The notes: generated by a model not told the origin, from the sequence alone. Numbered from the stretch's first letter, positions 1 to 8,760 are shown. The stretch is 64,000 nucleotides of DNA from Periweissella cryptocerci (GCF_004358325.1 NZ_CP037940.1:310001-374000); one strand, 5' to 3'. Numbers and translations: made by a program.

Positions 1-858
1 GAATACGAAACTATTCAATAACGCACTAATAGTATCCCAAATCGTGGTTGAAACAAGTTGTACCCTGGTCGCCGTGAGCTTTAAGTTTTCTGACTCAAAA
101 TTGTGAATCATTCCAGCTGTCACTACGGCAATGATTCCAGAAGTTCCAACATGTTCGGCTAACAAATAAACGACAAATGGTGTCAGCAACGCAATCGGAA
201 TAATTGTCAATTCTGGCGTAACAGCCCGACGATTAAAAAACGTACGAACCGTAACAAGCAAAAATCCTGTAATTGCACCAACAGCAATACCACCAACCGC
301 AACAAACACAAAATGCCCCAAGCCATCCCAGACCGAAATCGAACCCTTTGCCATCACCGATAATGCCAAATCAAGCATCACTAGGCCACTTGCATCGTTG
401 AACAGAGCTTCATATTCTAGCGCATTATCCACTCCCGTATCAATTTTAGATTGAGCAGTAAGCGACTTAACTGCAACCGCATCAGTGGGTGTAACAATTG
501 CCGCCAAAGCAAGCGCCAACGGTAAGGTCCATTGTACCTCTAAGCGATTTGCAAGCATACCAACAATGGCAACCGTCACCACAGCCAATACAACTGCCAA
601 TAAAAATATTGCCCGTACATTTTTCCGAACCCCTTTTAATGAAGTTTTCTGTCCATCATTAAACATCAGCGGCGCAATAATCAGGAGCATAAAATACTCT
701 GGTTCCAACTCAAAATTCCGCATAATCGAAGTCAGCGACAACAATACTCCAATGACTATCAAGACAAATGCGTCCGGAACCTTTGGAAAAACTTCATGGA
801 GCATATTCGCCGCGATTACCCCGACGACTAAGAGTGCTAATAAATAAAAAATAGCCAT
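1..858 (-). CDS. Na+/H+ antiporter, CPA1 (NhaP/NHE) type, C-terminus cut by window edge
   Basis: The minus-strand reading frame is open from an ATG at 858 to the window edge (286 codons) and translates to a very hydrophobic protein beginning MAIFYLLALLVVGVIAANML. It contains the family hallmarks of CPA1 cation/proton exchangers: a PLMFNDGQ segment, then ALAAIVTPTDAVAV and FNDASGLVMLDLALS, which carry the conserved TP-TD-AVAV and FND membrane motifs for ion binding. A ribosome site (AAGGAC) lies about 9 bases before the ATG. The role is exchange of cytoplasmic Na+ (or K+) for external H+ in pH and salt homeostasis; the ion specificity cannot be read from sequence. The C-terminus is outside the window. 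Confidence 0.9.
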   Translation of the reverse strand, partial: MAIFYLLALLVVGVIAANMLHEVFPKVPDAFVLIVIGVLLSLTSIMRNFELEPEYFMLLIIAPLMFNDGQKTSLKGVRKNVRAIFLLAVVLAVVTVAIVGMLANRLEVQWTLPLALALAAIVTPTDAVAVKSLTAQSKIDTGVDNALEYEALFNDASGLVMLDLALSVMAKGSISVWDGLGHFVFVAVGGIAVGAITGFLLVTVRTFFNRRAVTPELTIIPIALLTPFVVYLLAEHVGTSGIIAVVTAGMIHNFESENLKLTATRVQLVSTTIWDTISALLNSFVF

Positions 859-974
859 ATATTACGTGTCCTTTACTTTAGATAATGGCTAATTTTACCA
901 CACGCACCAGGCAGTATTCAGCAATCGACCGTTTATTATTCAAATTTATATTTTATGCTCAAATTCCGCAATTA

Positions 975-1163
975 GGTTCTTTTCTGTCTGACGGGGGATT
1001 GAATAAACTAGTAAAAAAAGTAATAAGGTGTATATTCAAGCAAATCCGTTATCGTTAATTTTGTGATGCGCCCAAACTAGTGCTTAATGCACATTCCGTG
1101 ATAGGTGAGTATTCTTAACCAAAGGTACAGAAATGAGAATCTCACGTTAGCATAAATAGAGCC
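975..1163 (-). mobile_element. Short non-autonomous element with ISL3-like ends (deletion derivative, no RNA core)
   Basis: Read on the minus strand this segment starts GGCTCTATTTATGCTAACGT and ends as the reverse of GGTTCTTTTCTGTCTGACGG, matching the two ends of the larger repeats at 22871-23231 and 38369-38794. Its inner part is clearly related to the left arm of the 38369 copy (shared TTAAGAATACTCAC and CATCACAAAAT blocks), but the structured core is missing. The flanks are CGCAATTA (967-974) and CGCAATTC (1164-1171), a 7/8 match to an 8-bp target duplication, the length typical of ISL3-family insertion. It lies 51 bases before the complete ISL3-like insertion sequence. It is probably an internally deleted copy moved in trans. 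Confidence 0.75.
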
Positions 1164-1222
1164 CGCAATTCTTATTTTCGTCCAACTCACCGCAGCCAAA
1201 ATAAAAAAACACAAATAAAAGG

Positions 1223-2752
1223 GGCTGTATTTTTTTTAGCGTGGGATTTCAATATCTCACGCTTTTTTGGTATTCAAATTTCACAAACTTTTCCCAAAAT
1301 AAAAAGACATACATCGTCTTTCCTTGTTATTCTGAAGTTCTCACACAAACAGAAAAGGAAATACGACATATGCCACTATATTCTATCTTACGTGCCACTG
1401 GATTAACAGACCCAAATTTCAATTTTCACATTACTGATGATGGTGAGTTCAACTATCTTACTCAGAATGACAAACATGATTACGCAACCCTTAATTACGC
1501 CGCTACGCTTGATGTTATGCCTGAATGTTGCCCTTACTGTGCTCATTCAAGTTTGTATCGCCATTCCACGGAATATTCGGTTCACGTATTGCCTTCCACA
1601 AACGGTTATCATCAAGTCCTACATCTCGACAAAAAACGTTATAAGTGTAACGGCTGCGCCCGTACTGTTGTCGCCCAATCCCATGATTTACGGGACAATT
1701 CTAAAATTACACGCCCTTTATTGCTTCAAATACTCGACCTCGCACGATTTGATATCTCAGCCAAGTTGATTTCATATATCCTCAAACTATCACACACTAA
1801 GATTCATAAACTTCTCAACGCCACAGCTGACCGTTACCGGCCAAACTATGAACAACAACTCCCACCAGTTATTTGTATTGATGAAGTTCAATACATGAAA
1901 AATCGCTACGGCTTCGAAATGATCAATGGCTCGAATTCTGATTTTATCGAGATTTTCCCAGAGCGCACGAACGCTAAAGTTAGGGGCTATTTGGCGAATT
2001 TCTCGTTAAAAAATCGTAAATGTGTGAAACTTGTGGTCACTGATATGAACGCCAACTATCAAAACTGTTGTCCGGCGATGTTTCCTAACGCACAGGTCGT
2101 TATCGACCGCTTTCATACTGTCCAACTGGCGATGAAAGCCGTTCAATCTGTCCGAACTGGGTACCAAAACACTGTCGACAACCGTACTCGAATCTACAAA
2201 ATTCTCAAGTCCAACTGGAAACTTTTCTTAACCAACGAGTCAAAGTATGATATTTTCGCATCGCGCTGGTTCAAAGGCATTAATCAATACGCTTTCACCA
2301 TCGACATCCTTGATGAGGTCTATACCCAATGCCCAAACTTGGGCATTGCTTGCGAAATCTATCAGCTTATTTTACGGGCCGTAAACAGCCGCAAGGAAGA
2401 TGAATTCGTCGCGCTACTTAAAAACTATAAAACTACTGGCACGCCCATGGATACGGTCATCAAAACTTATAAGAAATACAGACGTGGCATCATTGAATCG
2501 TTTAGAGTTAAAGCCAGTAACGGGCGTATTGAAGGCATTAATCGACGTATCAAACAAATGAAACGGACCGCCTATGGTTACGCTAAACCCGCTAACTTCT
2601 TCCATCGAATTCGTCTCCAATTATTAAATAAACACGTTTTAACATCACAATTCACTAAATTGATGACAGAATAAAACCCCGAAATCCGTTAAGATTCCAG
2701 GGTTATTTCACAAGCTTAATTTCGCCCAACCCACGTCAGACGGAATAGAGCC
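1223..2752 (+). mobile_element. ISL3-family insertion sequence, apparently complete
   Basis: The element is bounded by imperfect inverted repeats of about 23 bp (left begins GGCTGTATT and ends AGCGTGGG; right, read inwards, begins GGCTCTATTCCGTC and ends ACGTGGG). It is flanked by a perfect 8-bp direct repeat ATAAAAGG at 1215-1222 and 2753-2760. Eight-base duplications and a single long transposase ORF are characteristic of ISL3. The 1530-bp length fits the family. No frameshift was seen, so it could be active. Its ends resemble those of the non-coding repeats at 975, 22871, 29099, 38369 and 41661, making it, or a close relative, the likely source of the transposase that moved them. Confidence 0.93.
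1370..2674 (+). CDS. ISL3-family transposase
   Basis: This is a 434-residue protein if started at the ATG at 1370, which has AAGGAA about 9 bases upstream. An in-frame GTG at 1241 would add 43 residues with no ribosome site and would lie partly in the inverted repeat. The N-terminal third has a zinc-finger-like set of cysteines (ECCPYCAHS, then YKCNGCART), followed by a helix-turn-helix region and the DDE-type catalytic core with CIDEVQYMK, VVTDMNANY, VIDRFH and, near the end, SNGRIEGINRRIKQMKR. These are the standard signatures of ISL3 transposases (transposase_20/12-like fold). It catalyses cut-and-paste movement of the surrounding element. Confidence 0.95.
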   Translation: MPLYSILRATGLTDPNFNFHITDDGEFNYLTQNDKHDYATLNYAATLDVMPECCPYCAHSSLYRHSTEYSVHVLPSTNGYHQVLHLDKKRYKCNGCARTVVAQSHDLRDNSKITRPLLLQILDLARFDISAKLISYILKLSHTKIHKLLNATADRYRPNYEQQLPPVICIDEVQYMKNRYGFEMINGSNSDFIEIFPERTNAKVRGYLANFSLKNRKCVKLVVTDMNANYQNCCPAMFPNAQVVIDRFHTVQLAMKAVQSVRTGYQNTVDNRTRIYKILKSNWKLFLTNESKYDIFASRWFKGINQYAFTIDILDEVYTQCPNLGIACEIYQLILRAVNSRKEDEFVALLKNYKTTGTPMDTVIKTYKKYRRGIIESFRVKASNGRIEGINRRIKQMKRTAYGYAKPANFFHRIRLQLLNKHVLTSQFTKLMTE

Positions 2753-2760
2753 ATAAAAGG

Positions 2761-3119
2761 CCCCTAACTCTCGCGAGCGGGGCTACTTTTATTTAACGGA
2801 AGAATCACGCCAATTCAACGTTTACTTACCCGAGAAATGGACTTCATTAAAACTGTTGGCGTTTCCGCTTGATCAAAACATGGGACGTGGACACCCACAA
2901 GTCTTACGAAACTACTTTGCCTGGCTAATAACTTTATGCACCGAAAACATCCTGTGCTTCATGCTAATCTAACTACGATTAGTTGTCGCTAACTTGGTAA
3001 TCTACCTGGTATTAGTCGAGAGCAAACCTCCAGCAAATCCGGCCACAATCACTCACAACTACTAAACGATTATCTGGTATCGGATTCTTATGGTTCTTCC
3101 TTACAAGATATATAATATC
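2761..3119. other. Intergenic stretch, no intact gene
   Basis: No ORF with a ribosome site was found. A GC-rich hairpin (CCCCTAACTCTCGCGAGCGG) lies at about 2762-2782 and could act as a terminator on the plus strand because it is followed by CTACTTTTATTT. The rest, 2800-3100, gives short interrupted reading on the plus strand and may be an eroded gene remnant, but I could not assign a family. Confidence 0.4.
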
Positions 3120-3134
3120 ATGTAAGCGTTTACA
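3120..3134. promoter_or_regulatory. Perfect catabolite-responsive element (cre)
   Basis: ATGTAAGCGTTTACA matches every defined position of the CcpA cre consensus WTGNAANCGNWNNCW and is almost fully palindromic. It sits 6 bases beyond the stop of kup, a strange place for a promoter operator. It could block read-through, belong to a transcript starting here, or be a relic of a gene lost from 2761-3119. Confidence 0.75.
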
Positions 3135-3140
3135 ACGCAA

Positions 3141-5156
3141 CTATTTTATTTCATTTTCTGATATATTGTCTTCTCGCTCAATTGGACGCAACTTAATGTG
3201 CTTCCTGAATCCCAATTGCAATGGTACGGTTTCATCAACCACATCACTATAATCCAACCCGTACCACGTTTTTTGCGAACTTGAGACGCGTTCCAACCAG
3301 AACCGAGATTGAATCACCCATTTATCAAACCACTTCAATTCAGACTCTGGCGATAACTCTTCATGAATTAAAATAAACATAAAGTCACCCACCTGGCGAT
3401 TCGGAATTGTTGTGTATTTTTGCGGTTGCTTATGCACGATTTTATTTTTCATCAAATCATTCACAATCTGTCGCAAATAAATATTGATACTTTGATTGCG
3501 CCGGAAGCCGAGATTGATATTGATTAACATGACATGTTCACCAAATTTTTCATATGAATATTCCGCCGTATCAGGATAATCTGTAACATTAACTGATACA
3601 AACCAATATATATCCGCGCGCTTTGGCCGTTTATCCAGAATTGAGTACATAATTTCTTTTTTGATGTCTGTATTATTTTTGACATTCACTAAGAAAATCA
3701 AATTTTGAGCATAGACATCATAGTTGTTATCTTCGGCTAATTTGTTCAATTGATCTTTGTATGCATATAAGGAAGCGTACTCAACTGAATAATCTTCTGA
3801 TTCCCGTAAGTACTTACCATGGTGCCAAATGAACATTACTAATAGAATAACGCCTGCGATAATTACAGTGACGTACCCACCATGGATAAACTTAACTAAT
3901 GAAGCAATAAAGAACAGCGTTTCCAACGTTCCAAAGAACCCAACTAAACCAATGGCAAATACACGCTTCACGTTCTGCATCCGTAAATATTGATATAGCA
4001 GAATTGTCGTCATTAACATCGTCACCGTAATTGCCAGTCCATAGGCAGCTTCCATGTGCGCCGAAGTTTGGAAGAAAGCAACAATTGACAAAGTCACAGC
4101 CGCAATAATCCAATTAATCGAAGGCATGTAGAGTTGACCACGATGTTGGGTTGGATAGAGCACCTTGAAGCGTGGTAAAATCTTGAGCCGCATTGCCTCG
4201 GCAACCAATGTAAACGAACCCGAAATCAATGCTTGTGAAGCAATAATGGCTGCCACAGTTGCCAAGATAATCGCTGGAAAGCGAATTGGTGCTGGTACGA
4301 TTTCAAAAAACGGATTCAAATTTGCAATTGTGGCCGTGCGATTATTGATTATCCAAGCTCCTTGACCCAAATAGTTCAACGTCAATGTTAAGAAGACAAA
4401 TGGCCACGTGTTATAGATATTAAACCGGCCGACATGCCCGAGATCCGAATACAACGCTTCAGCCCCGGTTGTCGCCAAGAACACACTACCCAAAATGAAT
4501 ATTCCGACTTTGTTATCTGGACTAAACAAGACATGAATCGCATAATATGGATTCAATGCTTGGAGAATTTCAATATTACCCGCGATATTCAGGATGCCAA
4601 TCACGCCAAGAAAACTAAACCAAACGAACATGGCTGGTCCAAACGATTTGCCAATCCATTCAGAGCCAAACCGTTGAATACTGAACAATGCCAGTAACAC
4701 GACCATGGTTACAATCACAACTTCGGACTGAGCACTAATCGGTATGATCGAACCAAAATGCATGCCTTTAAGGCCTTCAACTGCCGTTGTGACAGTCACG
4801 GCTGGCGTCAGCGTTCCATCAGCTAGTAATGCTGCGCCACCAATCAACGCTGGAACTATTAACCAACGTTTACGTTTACGAACCAAAGTGTAAAGAGCAA
4901 AAATCCCCCCTTCACCGCGGTTATCCGCCTTTAATGCAATCACCACATACTTTATGGTCGTCAATAACATAATCGTCCAAAAAATTAATGAGATTGCACC
5001 AAAAATCAAATCACGTGACACACTTGCCAGACCGCCGTTGTCTTCTACAATTGTTTTCATCGTATATAGTGGTGATGTACCAATATCTCCGTAAACAATT
5101 CCAAGTGTCACTAAAAGACCGGCCGCCGTTACGCGTTGCCTTGTTTTCGCATTCAT
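3141..5156 (-). CDS. kup: Potassium uptake protein Kup
   Basis: This 671-residue KUP/HAK/KT potassium permease imports K+ together with H+ across the cytoplasmic membrane. The N-terminus LGIVYGDIGTSPLYTMKTIV is the family signature, followed by about twelve membrane segments to around residue 460 and a soluble C-terminal domain. Family knowledge links K+ uptake by Kup proteins in lactic acid bacteria to cyclic-di-AMP control, but nothing in the sequence shows this directly. I chose the ATG at 5156 because GAGGA lies 6 bases upstream; an ATG at 5174 lies before that ribosome site. It appears monocistronic, separated from nox by a terminator. Confidence 0.95.
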   Translation of the reverse strand: MNAKTRQRVTAAGLLVTLGIVYGDIGTSPLYTMKTIVEDNGGLASVSRDLIFGAISLIFWTIMLLTTIKYVVIALKADNRGEGGIFALYTLVRKRKRWLIVPALIGGAALLADGTLTPAVTVTTAVEGLKGMHFGSIIPISAQSEVVIVTMVVLLALFSIQRFGSEWIGKSFGPAMFVWFSFLGVIGILNIAGNIEILQALNPYYAIHVLFSPDNKVGIFILGSVFLATTGAEALYSDLGHVGRFNIYNTWPFVFLTLTLNYLGQGAWIINNRTATIANLNPFFEIVPAPIRFPAIILATVAAIIASQALISGSFTLVAEAMRLKILPRFKVLYPTQHRGQLYMPSINWIIAAVTLSIVAFFQTSAHMEAAYGLAITVTMLMTTILLYQYLRMQNVKRVFAIGLVGFFGTLETLFFIASLVKFIHGGYVTVIIAGVILLVMFIWHHGKYLRESEDYSVEYASLYAYKDQLNKLAEDNNYDVYAQNLIFLVNVKNNTDIKKEIMYSILDKRPKRADIYWFVSVNVTDYPDTAEYSYEKFGEHVMLININLGFRRNQSINIYLRQIVNDLMKNKIVHKQPQKYTTIPNRQVGDFMFILIHEELSPESELKWFDKWVIQSRFWLERVSSSQKTWYGLDYSDVVDETVPLQLGFRKHIKLRPIEREDNISENEIK

Positions 5157-5246
5157 TTCCATTCCTCGATACATATTTTTCTTATAAACAAAATCAGTAT
5201 ATCACCTAAATCAATTAAAGCTAGTGTAGCGAATTACAAATTCAAA

Positions 5247-5286
5247 AAAGTTCTAACCCGTTAACATCAACAGGTTAGAACCTTGA
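5247..5286 (-). terminator. Rho-independent terminator of nox
   Basis: Read on the minus strand, a GGTTCTAACC stem, a 14-base loop and GGGTTAGAACTTTTTT give a strong hairpin followed by six T. It lies about 80 bases after the nox stop and before kup. Confidence 0.85.
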
Positions 5287-5365
5287 TCAAAATACTATTA
5301 ACAGTACTTGTCCCCTAGTAATTAAATGCCACCACTTGTAAGCTCCCACCGTCGCTTATCTGTTC

Positions 5366-6703
5366 TTATTTTCCGGCTTTTGCTACCGCAGCTTGGCCCA
5401 AAATGTTCAAGTAGTTAAATGGACGGTCAAACCAAGGTTGGAATAACATATCAACCATGGCTAATTGCTCAATCGTAAAGTTTGCTTGGATTGCAATTGA
5501 AACGGCATTGGCTGATTGCGAGATGTCGTATTCACTAACTAATTGGGCACCGACAATCCGGTGGGTCTTAGTTTCCCAAACTAATGTCATCAAAACTGGA
5601 GTTGTTGATGACATAAATTCAGGGCGGAAGTTATCTTCAACTGTAACACTTTGGACGTCCATATCTTGCATTTCGGCAGCTTCCTTCGTCAATCCAGAAG
5701 CAGCAAAGTTCAAGTCATACAATTTCAAACCAGAACTTGCTTGCGTCCCCATATATTCAAGGGTTGGTTCAACAATGTTCATACCAACTAATGTACCTTG
5801 ACGCACGGCATTCGTTGCCAATGGAATATAAGCGTTATCATGAGTTGGGTTGTAGTGCACTGCCACTGAATCCCCAGCACCAAAAATATCAGGGTTTGAA
5901 GTTTGCATGTAGTTGTTGGTCATAATGGCACCGTTTGGCAACATGTCAACTTGGCCCTTCAACAAGGCAGTGTTTGGCTTGAAACCAATTGAAAGAATTG
6001 CAATATCAGCAGTATATTCACCACCATCAGTTGTAACTATAACTTGTTTGTCACCACTAAAGCCCTTGACCATTTCACCGGTCACAACTTTAACACCGTG
6101 TTCTTCAAATTGCTTGGTAGCTTTATCCGTAAATGCTGCGTCGAAATACTTGTTCATAATCCGTGGCATGCCGTCAATTACAGTGACCTTCTTACCACGT
6201 TTTTCAAATGCTTCAACTAATTCAACCCCAATGTATCCCGCTCCGATAACAATCACTGATTCAATATCATCGGCTTTGGCAAAGAGTGTTTGGGCGTCGT
6301 GATAGTTTTTGCACAAGTAGATATTGTCATTTTTGATACCATCGATTGGTGGCACAATTGGCAATGAACCAGTCGTCATAATAAGTTTGTCATACGTATC
6401 AGTAATTTCAGTACCAGTGGCTAAATCACGAACTTGCACAGTCTTATTGGCTGCATCAATTTTCAAGACTTCGTGACCCATTTTCAAATTAGCACCTAAA
6501 CTAGCCAATTCTTCAGGACTTGAATAGAACAAGCCGTTGACATCTTTCACTTCACCTTGTAAATACAAAGCAATCCCACATGACAAGAATGAAACATTAT
6601 CATTTTTTTCATAAACAGTAATATCTGTATCTGGATAATTTGTGAGCGTTTGCTTGATGGCAGCCGTTCCCGCGTGTGTACTTCCTACTACAATAACTTT
6701 CAT
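5366..6703 (-). CDS. nox: NADH oxidase (water-forming type), FAD-dependent
   Basis: This is a 445-residue member of the pyridine nucleotide-disulfide oxidoreductase family. It has an N-terminal FAD-binding VVGSTHAGTAA motif at residues 5-15, the single redox cysteine Cys42 in SFLSCGIAL, a second Rossmann motif VIVIGAGYIGVELVEAF for NADH, a GAGDS FAD motif, and the C-terminal dimerisation domain ending in FNYLNILGQAA. Single-cysteine enzymes of this length reduce O2 to water with NADH, regenerating NAD+ for heterofermentative sugar use under air. The gene follows the LytTR regulator on the same strand; the 109 bases between them hold direct repeats of the AgrA/LytTR type (6754-6803), so regulation by that protein is plausible. 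Peroxide-forming or CoA-disulfide reductase relatives are less likely. Confidence 0.93.
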   Translation of the reverse strand: MKVIVVGSTHAGTAAIKQTLTNYPDTDITVYEKNDNVSFLSCGIALYLQGEVKDVNGLFYSSPEELASLGANLKMGHEVLKIDAANKTVQVRDLATGTEITDTYDKLIMTTGSLPIVPPIDGIKNDNIYLCKNYHDAQTLFAKADDIESVIVIGAGYIGVELVEAFEKRGKKVTVIDGMPRIMNKYFDAAFTDKATKQFEEHGVKVVTGEMVKGFSGDKQVIVTTDGGEYTADIAILSIGFKPNTALLKGQVDMLPNGAIMTNNYMQTSNPDIFGAGDSVAVHYNPTHDNAYIPLATNAVRQGTLVGMNIVEPTLEYMGTQASSGLKLYDLNFAASGLTKEAAEMQDMDVQSVTVEDNFRPEFMSSTTPVLMTLVWETKTHRIVGAQLVSEYDISQSANAVSIAIQANFTIEQLAMVDMLFQPWFDRPFNYLNILGQAAVAKAGK

Positions 6704-6753
6704 GTTAATCTCCTTTTAACTTCCGTATGTGAAGAATTATACAACTCAAAAAG

Positions 6754-6803
6754 ACCGTTTAGGCTCCACTTTCCTAAACGGTCTTTCAAACGTCCTAAAC
6801 GGT
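6754..6803 (-). promoter_or_regulatory. LytTR/AgrA-type operator repeats overlapping a terminator hairpin
   Basis: On the minus strand ACCGTTTAGG occurs at 6803-6794 and again at 6782-6773, exactly 21 bp apart (9-base sites with a 12-base gap), the spacing used by LytTR-domain regulators. The site matches the AgrA/ComE-type box. A third, inverted copy at 6763-6754 pairs with the second copy to form a near-perfect 14-bp hairpin followed by TTTTT, so the same DNA also looks like the terminator of the LytTR gene. It lies 51-100 bases upstream of the nox start. Confidence 0.65.
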
Positions 6804-6812
6804 TATTAAATG

Positions 6813-7541
6813 CTAAAATCGTTCCGTCATTGTTTTCATCATGTTACGTGCAACTGGCAAGGTTTCACCATTACTTACCTCTAATAAATGCTCCGTTTTG
6901 TTAAAGGCGCTAATTTTGGCCGGATTAACCAGACATGCTCGGTGACAACGCACTAGCTCAGTATTTTGTTCAGCCAGCTCACTTAATTTCCCATAAAACT
7001 CAACAACTCCATCATCAGTAACTAGGCGTAATTGATGCGGAACCGGGGTTGTTTCTATATACAATATCTTATCAAATGGCACTTTATGTTGTTGTGCCTT
7101 TCCATCAAGTACTAAGTTTTCTGCGGGTGTAATCTGGGCTGAGCGCTTGGCTTGATAGTTAATTGTATATGCCAACCGTTGTCGCAACTCATCAACTGGG
7201 AGACGTTTATCAATATAATCAAATGCTGCTACCCGATATTCAAACGTTACTGGTGCAAATTTTTCAAAACTGGAAATAAATGAAATTGTCCCAAATGGAT
7301 CGTGTTGCCGTAACTTACTAGCGACTTCCAAGCCACGTAGCTTGACCCCGTGGACATCAACGTCAATGAAATACACGTTATTTTCACCGGAGTGATTATG
7401 AACAGCAGCCGTAAAATCCGCCAATTTTGTAAACACTTCCACAACACAATTTGTGATTTTTTGAGCTCTTTTTATTTCTTTAGCCAATTGCCCAATTTGT
7501 GTGGCGGTGGCTAACTGATCATCAACGACATATATATTCAT
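6813..7541 (-). CDS. Orphan response regulator, AgrA-like with LytTR DNA-binding domain
   Basis: This is a 242-residue protein. The N-terminal receiver domain has acidic residues Asp7-Asp8 (VVDDQ), probable phospho-acceptor Asp60 in VYFIDVDVHG, and the AgrA-like stretch LRQHDPFGTISFISSF followed by FEYRVAAFDYIDK. The C-terminal LytTR domain (about 140-242) contains IETTPVPHQLRL, EFYGKLSEL and VRCHRACLVNPAKI, typical of AgrA/PlnC/ComE-type regulators. The start at 7541 is set by GGGGGA about 9 bases upstream; the reading frame further upstream is not expected to be translated. No histidine kinase or peptide precursor lies nearby, so it is an orphan here. The adjacent 6754-6803 repeats suggest it controls nox and perhaps itself. 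Confidence 0.9.
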   Translation of the reverse strand: MNIYVVDDQLATATQIGQLAKEIKRAQKITNCVVEVFTKLADFTAAVHNHSGENNVYFIDVDVHGVKLRGLEVASKLRQHDPFGTISFISSFEKFAPVTFEYRVAAFDYIDKRLPVDELRQRLAYTINYQAKRSAQITPAENLVLDGKAQQHKVPFDKILYIETTPVPHQLRLVTDDGVVEFYGKLSELAEQNTELVRCHRACLVNPAKISAFNKTEHLLEVSNGETLPVARNMMKTMTERF

Positions 7542-7605
7542 TACGACCCATCCCCCTTCGATTACGATTTCAACTATAACTAATTTTAGCATATTAGGGA
7601 CAAAT

Positions 7606-7636
7606 AAAAAAAGAGTGTCCCAAAAGAACACCCTTA
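7606..7636 (-). terminator. Terminator after gldA
   Basis: On the minus strand GGGTGTTCTTTTGGGACACTC followed by seven T forms a short stem and U-tract 12 bases past the gldA stop. It separates gldA from the LytTR gene. Confidence 0.75.
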
Positions 7637-7647
7637 ATACACAAGCT

Positions 7648-8760
7648 TTAGTTCAAGCCACGTACAGCTTTCCAGTTTCGGACATAGCCATCAACACCTT
7701 TTAGTGCACTGACAACATCATCAGCGGTTACTTCATATGGCATTTGTTTGATAGTTTCACCTGCAGCCGTTGCTTGCTGACCGACAAGTAACAAGTCTTC
7801 ATCAGAAGCGTCTGCAAGATGTAAATCCGCCAAAGTAGTTGGTAAACCTAATGAATAAATGAACTCGAGATATTTTTCAAACGTTGCTTCATCAGCCCCA
7901 TCAAGAAATAGTTCCGTTAAAATTCCATACGCAACTTTTTCACCATGTGTTAAGTGGTGAATATCGCCCTTCAACGCTGTGAAACCATTGTGAATTGAGT
8001 GAGCTGCTGCGAGACCACCACTTTCAAAACCGAGGCCCGAAAGTAATGTATTCGCTTCGACGATTTTTTCCAATGCTGGTGTAACAGCGTGGACTTTGTT
8101 AGATTCGATTGCCGCATGCCCATATGCAAACAAGGTATCTTCGGCCATTTGGCCAATCGCAATTGAAGCTAAAGTTTGCTTTGCGCCTAACATCGTATCA
8201 CCATATGCAGTTTGGACATCGCGTACTTCGACAAAGGTTGCCAAAGCATCGGCAATTCCTGAAGCCAACATCCGCACTGGGGCATTCGCAATCACACGGG
8301 TATCAACGAGCACTAATTCAGGATTTTTTTGATAGAATTCATAACGATCAAAATTTCCTTCATCAGTATACAGCACTGACAACCGTGATGTTGGTGCATC
8401 AGTTGAAGCAATCGTTGGCACAATTACAACAGGTGTTCCCAAGATATCGGCAATTGATTTTGCTGAATCGATCGCCTTACCACCACCAACCCCGATGACA
8501 ACTTCGGCACCGGCAGCTTTACCAATTTGGGCAATGCGGTTGATTTCATTATCGGATGCTTCCCCTTGGAAATCCGCCACATTAACCTTAAAACCATTGG
8601 CTTCCAGATTAGCAATCAGCGTGTTACCTGCGTATTTCTTCGCAGAACCACCCGCCAACATCAGCACGTTCTTACCAAATTTTTCGATATATTGCGAACC
8701 TTCGTTTAAAACGTCTTTACCTTGAATATAAGTTGATGGACTAGCAAAAATTTGTGTCAT
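7648..8760 (-). CDS. gldA: Glycerol dehydrogenase
   Basis: This is a 370-residue iron/zinc-containing alcohol dehydrogenase of the GldA group that oxidises glycerol to dihydroxyacetone with NAD+. Family marks are the NAD-binding GVGGGKAIDSAK segment at about 91-102, VPTIASTDAPTSRLSVLY, the metal ligands Asp in SGIADALATFVE and the two histidines in AAAHSIHNGF and HHLTHGEKVAYG, in the usual order and spacing. A GAGGA ribosome site precedes the ATG. A near-perfect cre at 8812-8826 lies about 50 bases upstream, implying CcpA control by preferred sugars. The gene stands alone; no dihydroxyacetone kinase is adjacent. Confidence 0.95.
   Translation of the reverse strand: MTQIFASPSTYIQGKDVLNEGSQYIEKFGKNVLMLAGGSAKKYAGNTLIANLEANGFKVNVADFQGEASDNEINRIAQIGKAAGAEVVIGVGGGKAIDSAKSIADILGTPVVIVPTIASTDAPTSRLSVLYTDEGNFDRYEFYQKNPELVLVDTRVIANAPVRMLASGIADALATFVEVRDVQTAYGDTMLGAKQTLASIAIGQMAEDTLFAYGHAAIESNKVHAVTPALEKIVEANTLLSGLGFESGGLAAAHSIHNGFTALKGDIHHLTHGEKVAYGILTELFLDGADEATFEKYLEFIYSLGLPTTLADLHLADASDEDLLLVGQQATAAGETIKQMPYEVTADDVVSALKGVDGYVRNWKAVRGLN

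Noticed and set aside
485..847. Plus-strand 120-codon ORF
   Set aside because: It lies antisense to the clear Na+/H+ antiporter frame and has no recognisable protein features.
1241..1369. 43-residue N-terminal extension of the ISL3 transposase from a GTG
   Set aside because: It has no ribosome site and starts inside the inverted repeat; the ATG at 1370 gives a normal-length transposase.
5157..5246. Riboswitch (for example c-di-AMP type) before kup
   Set aside because: The gap is too short and shows only the nox terminator; no conserved riboswitch motifs were seen.
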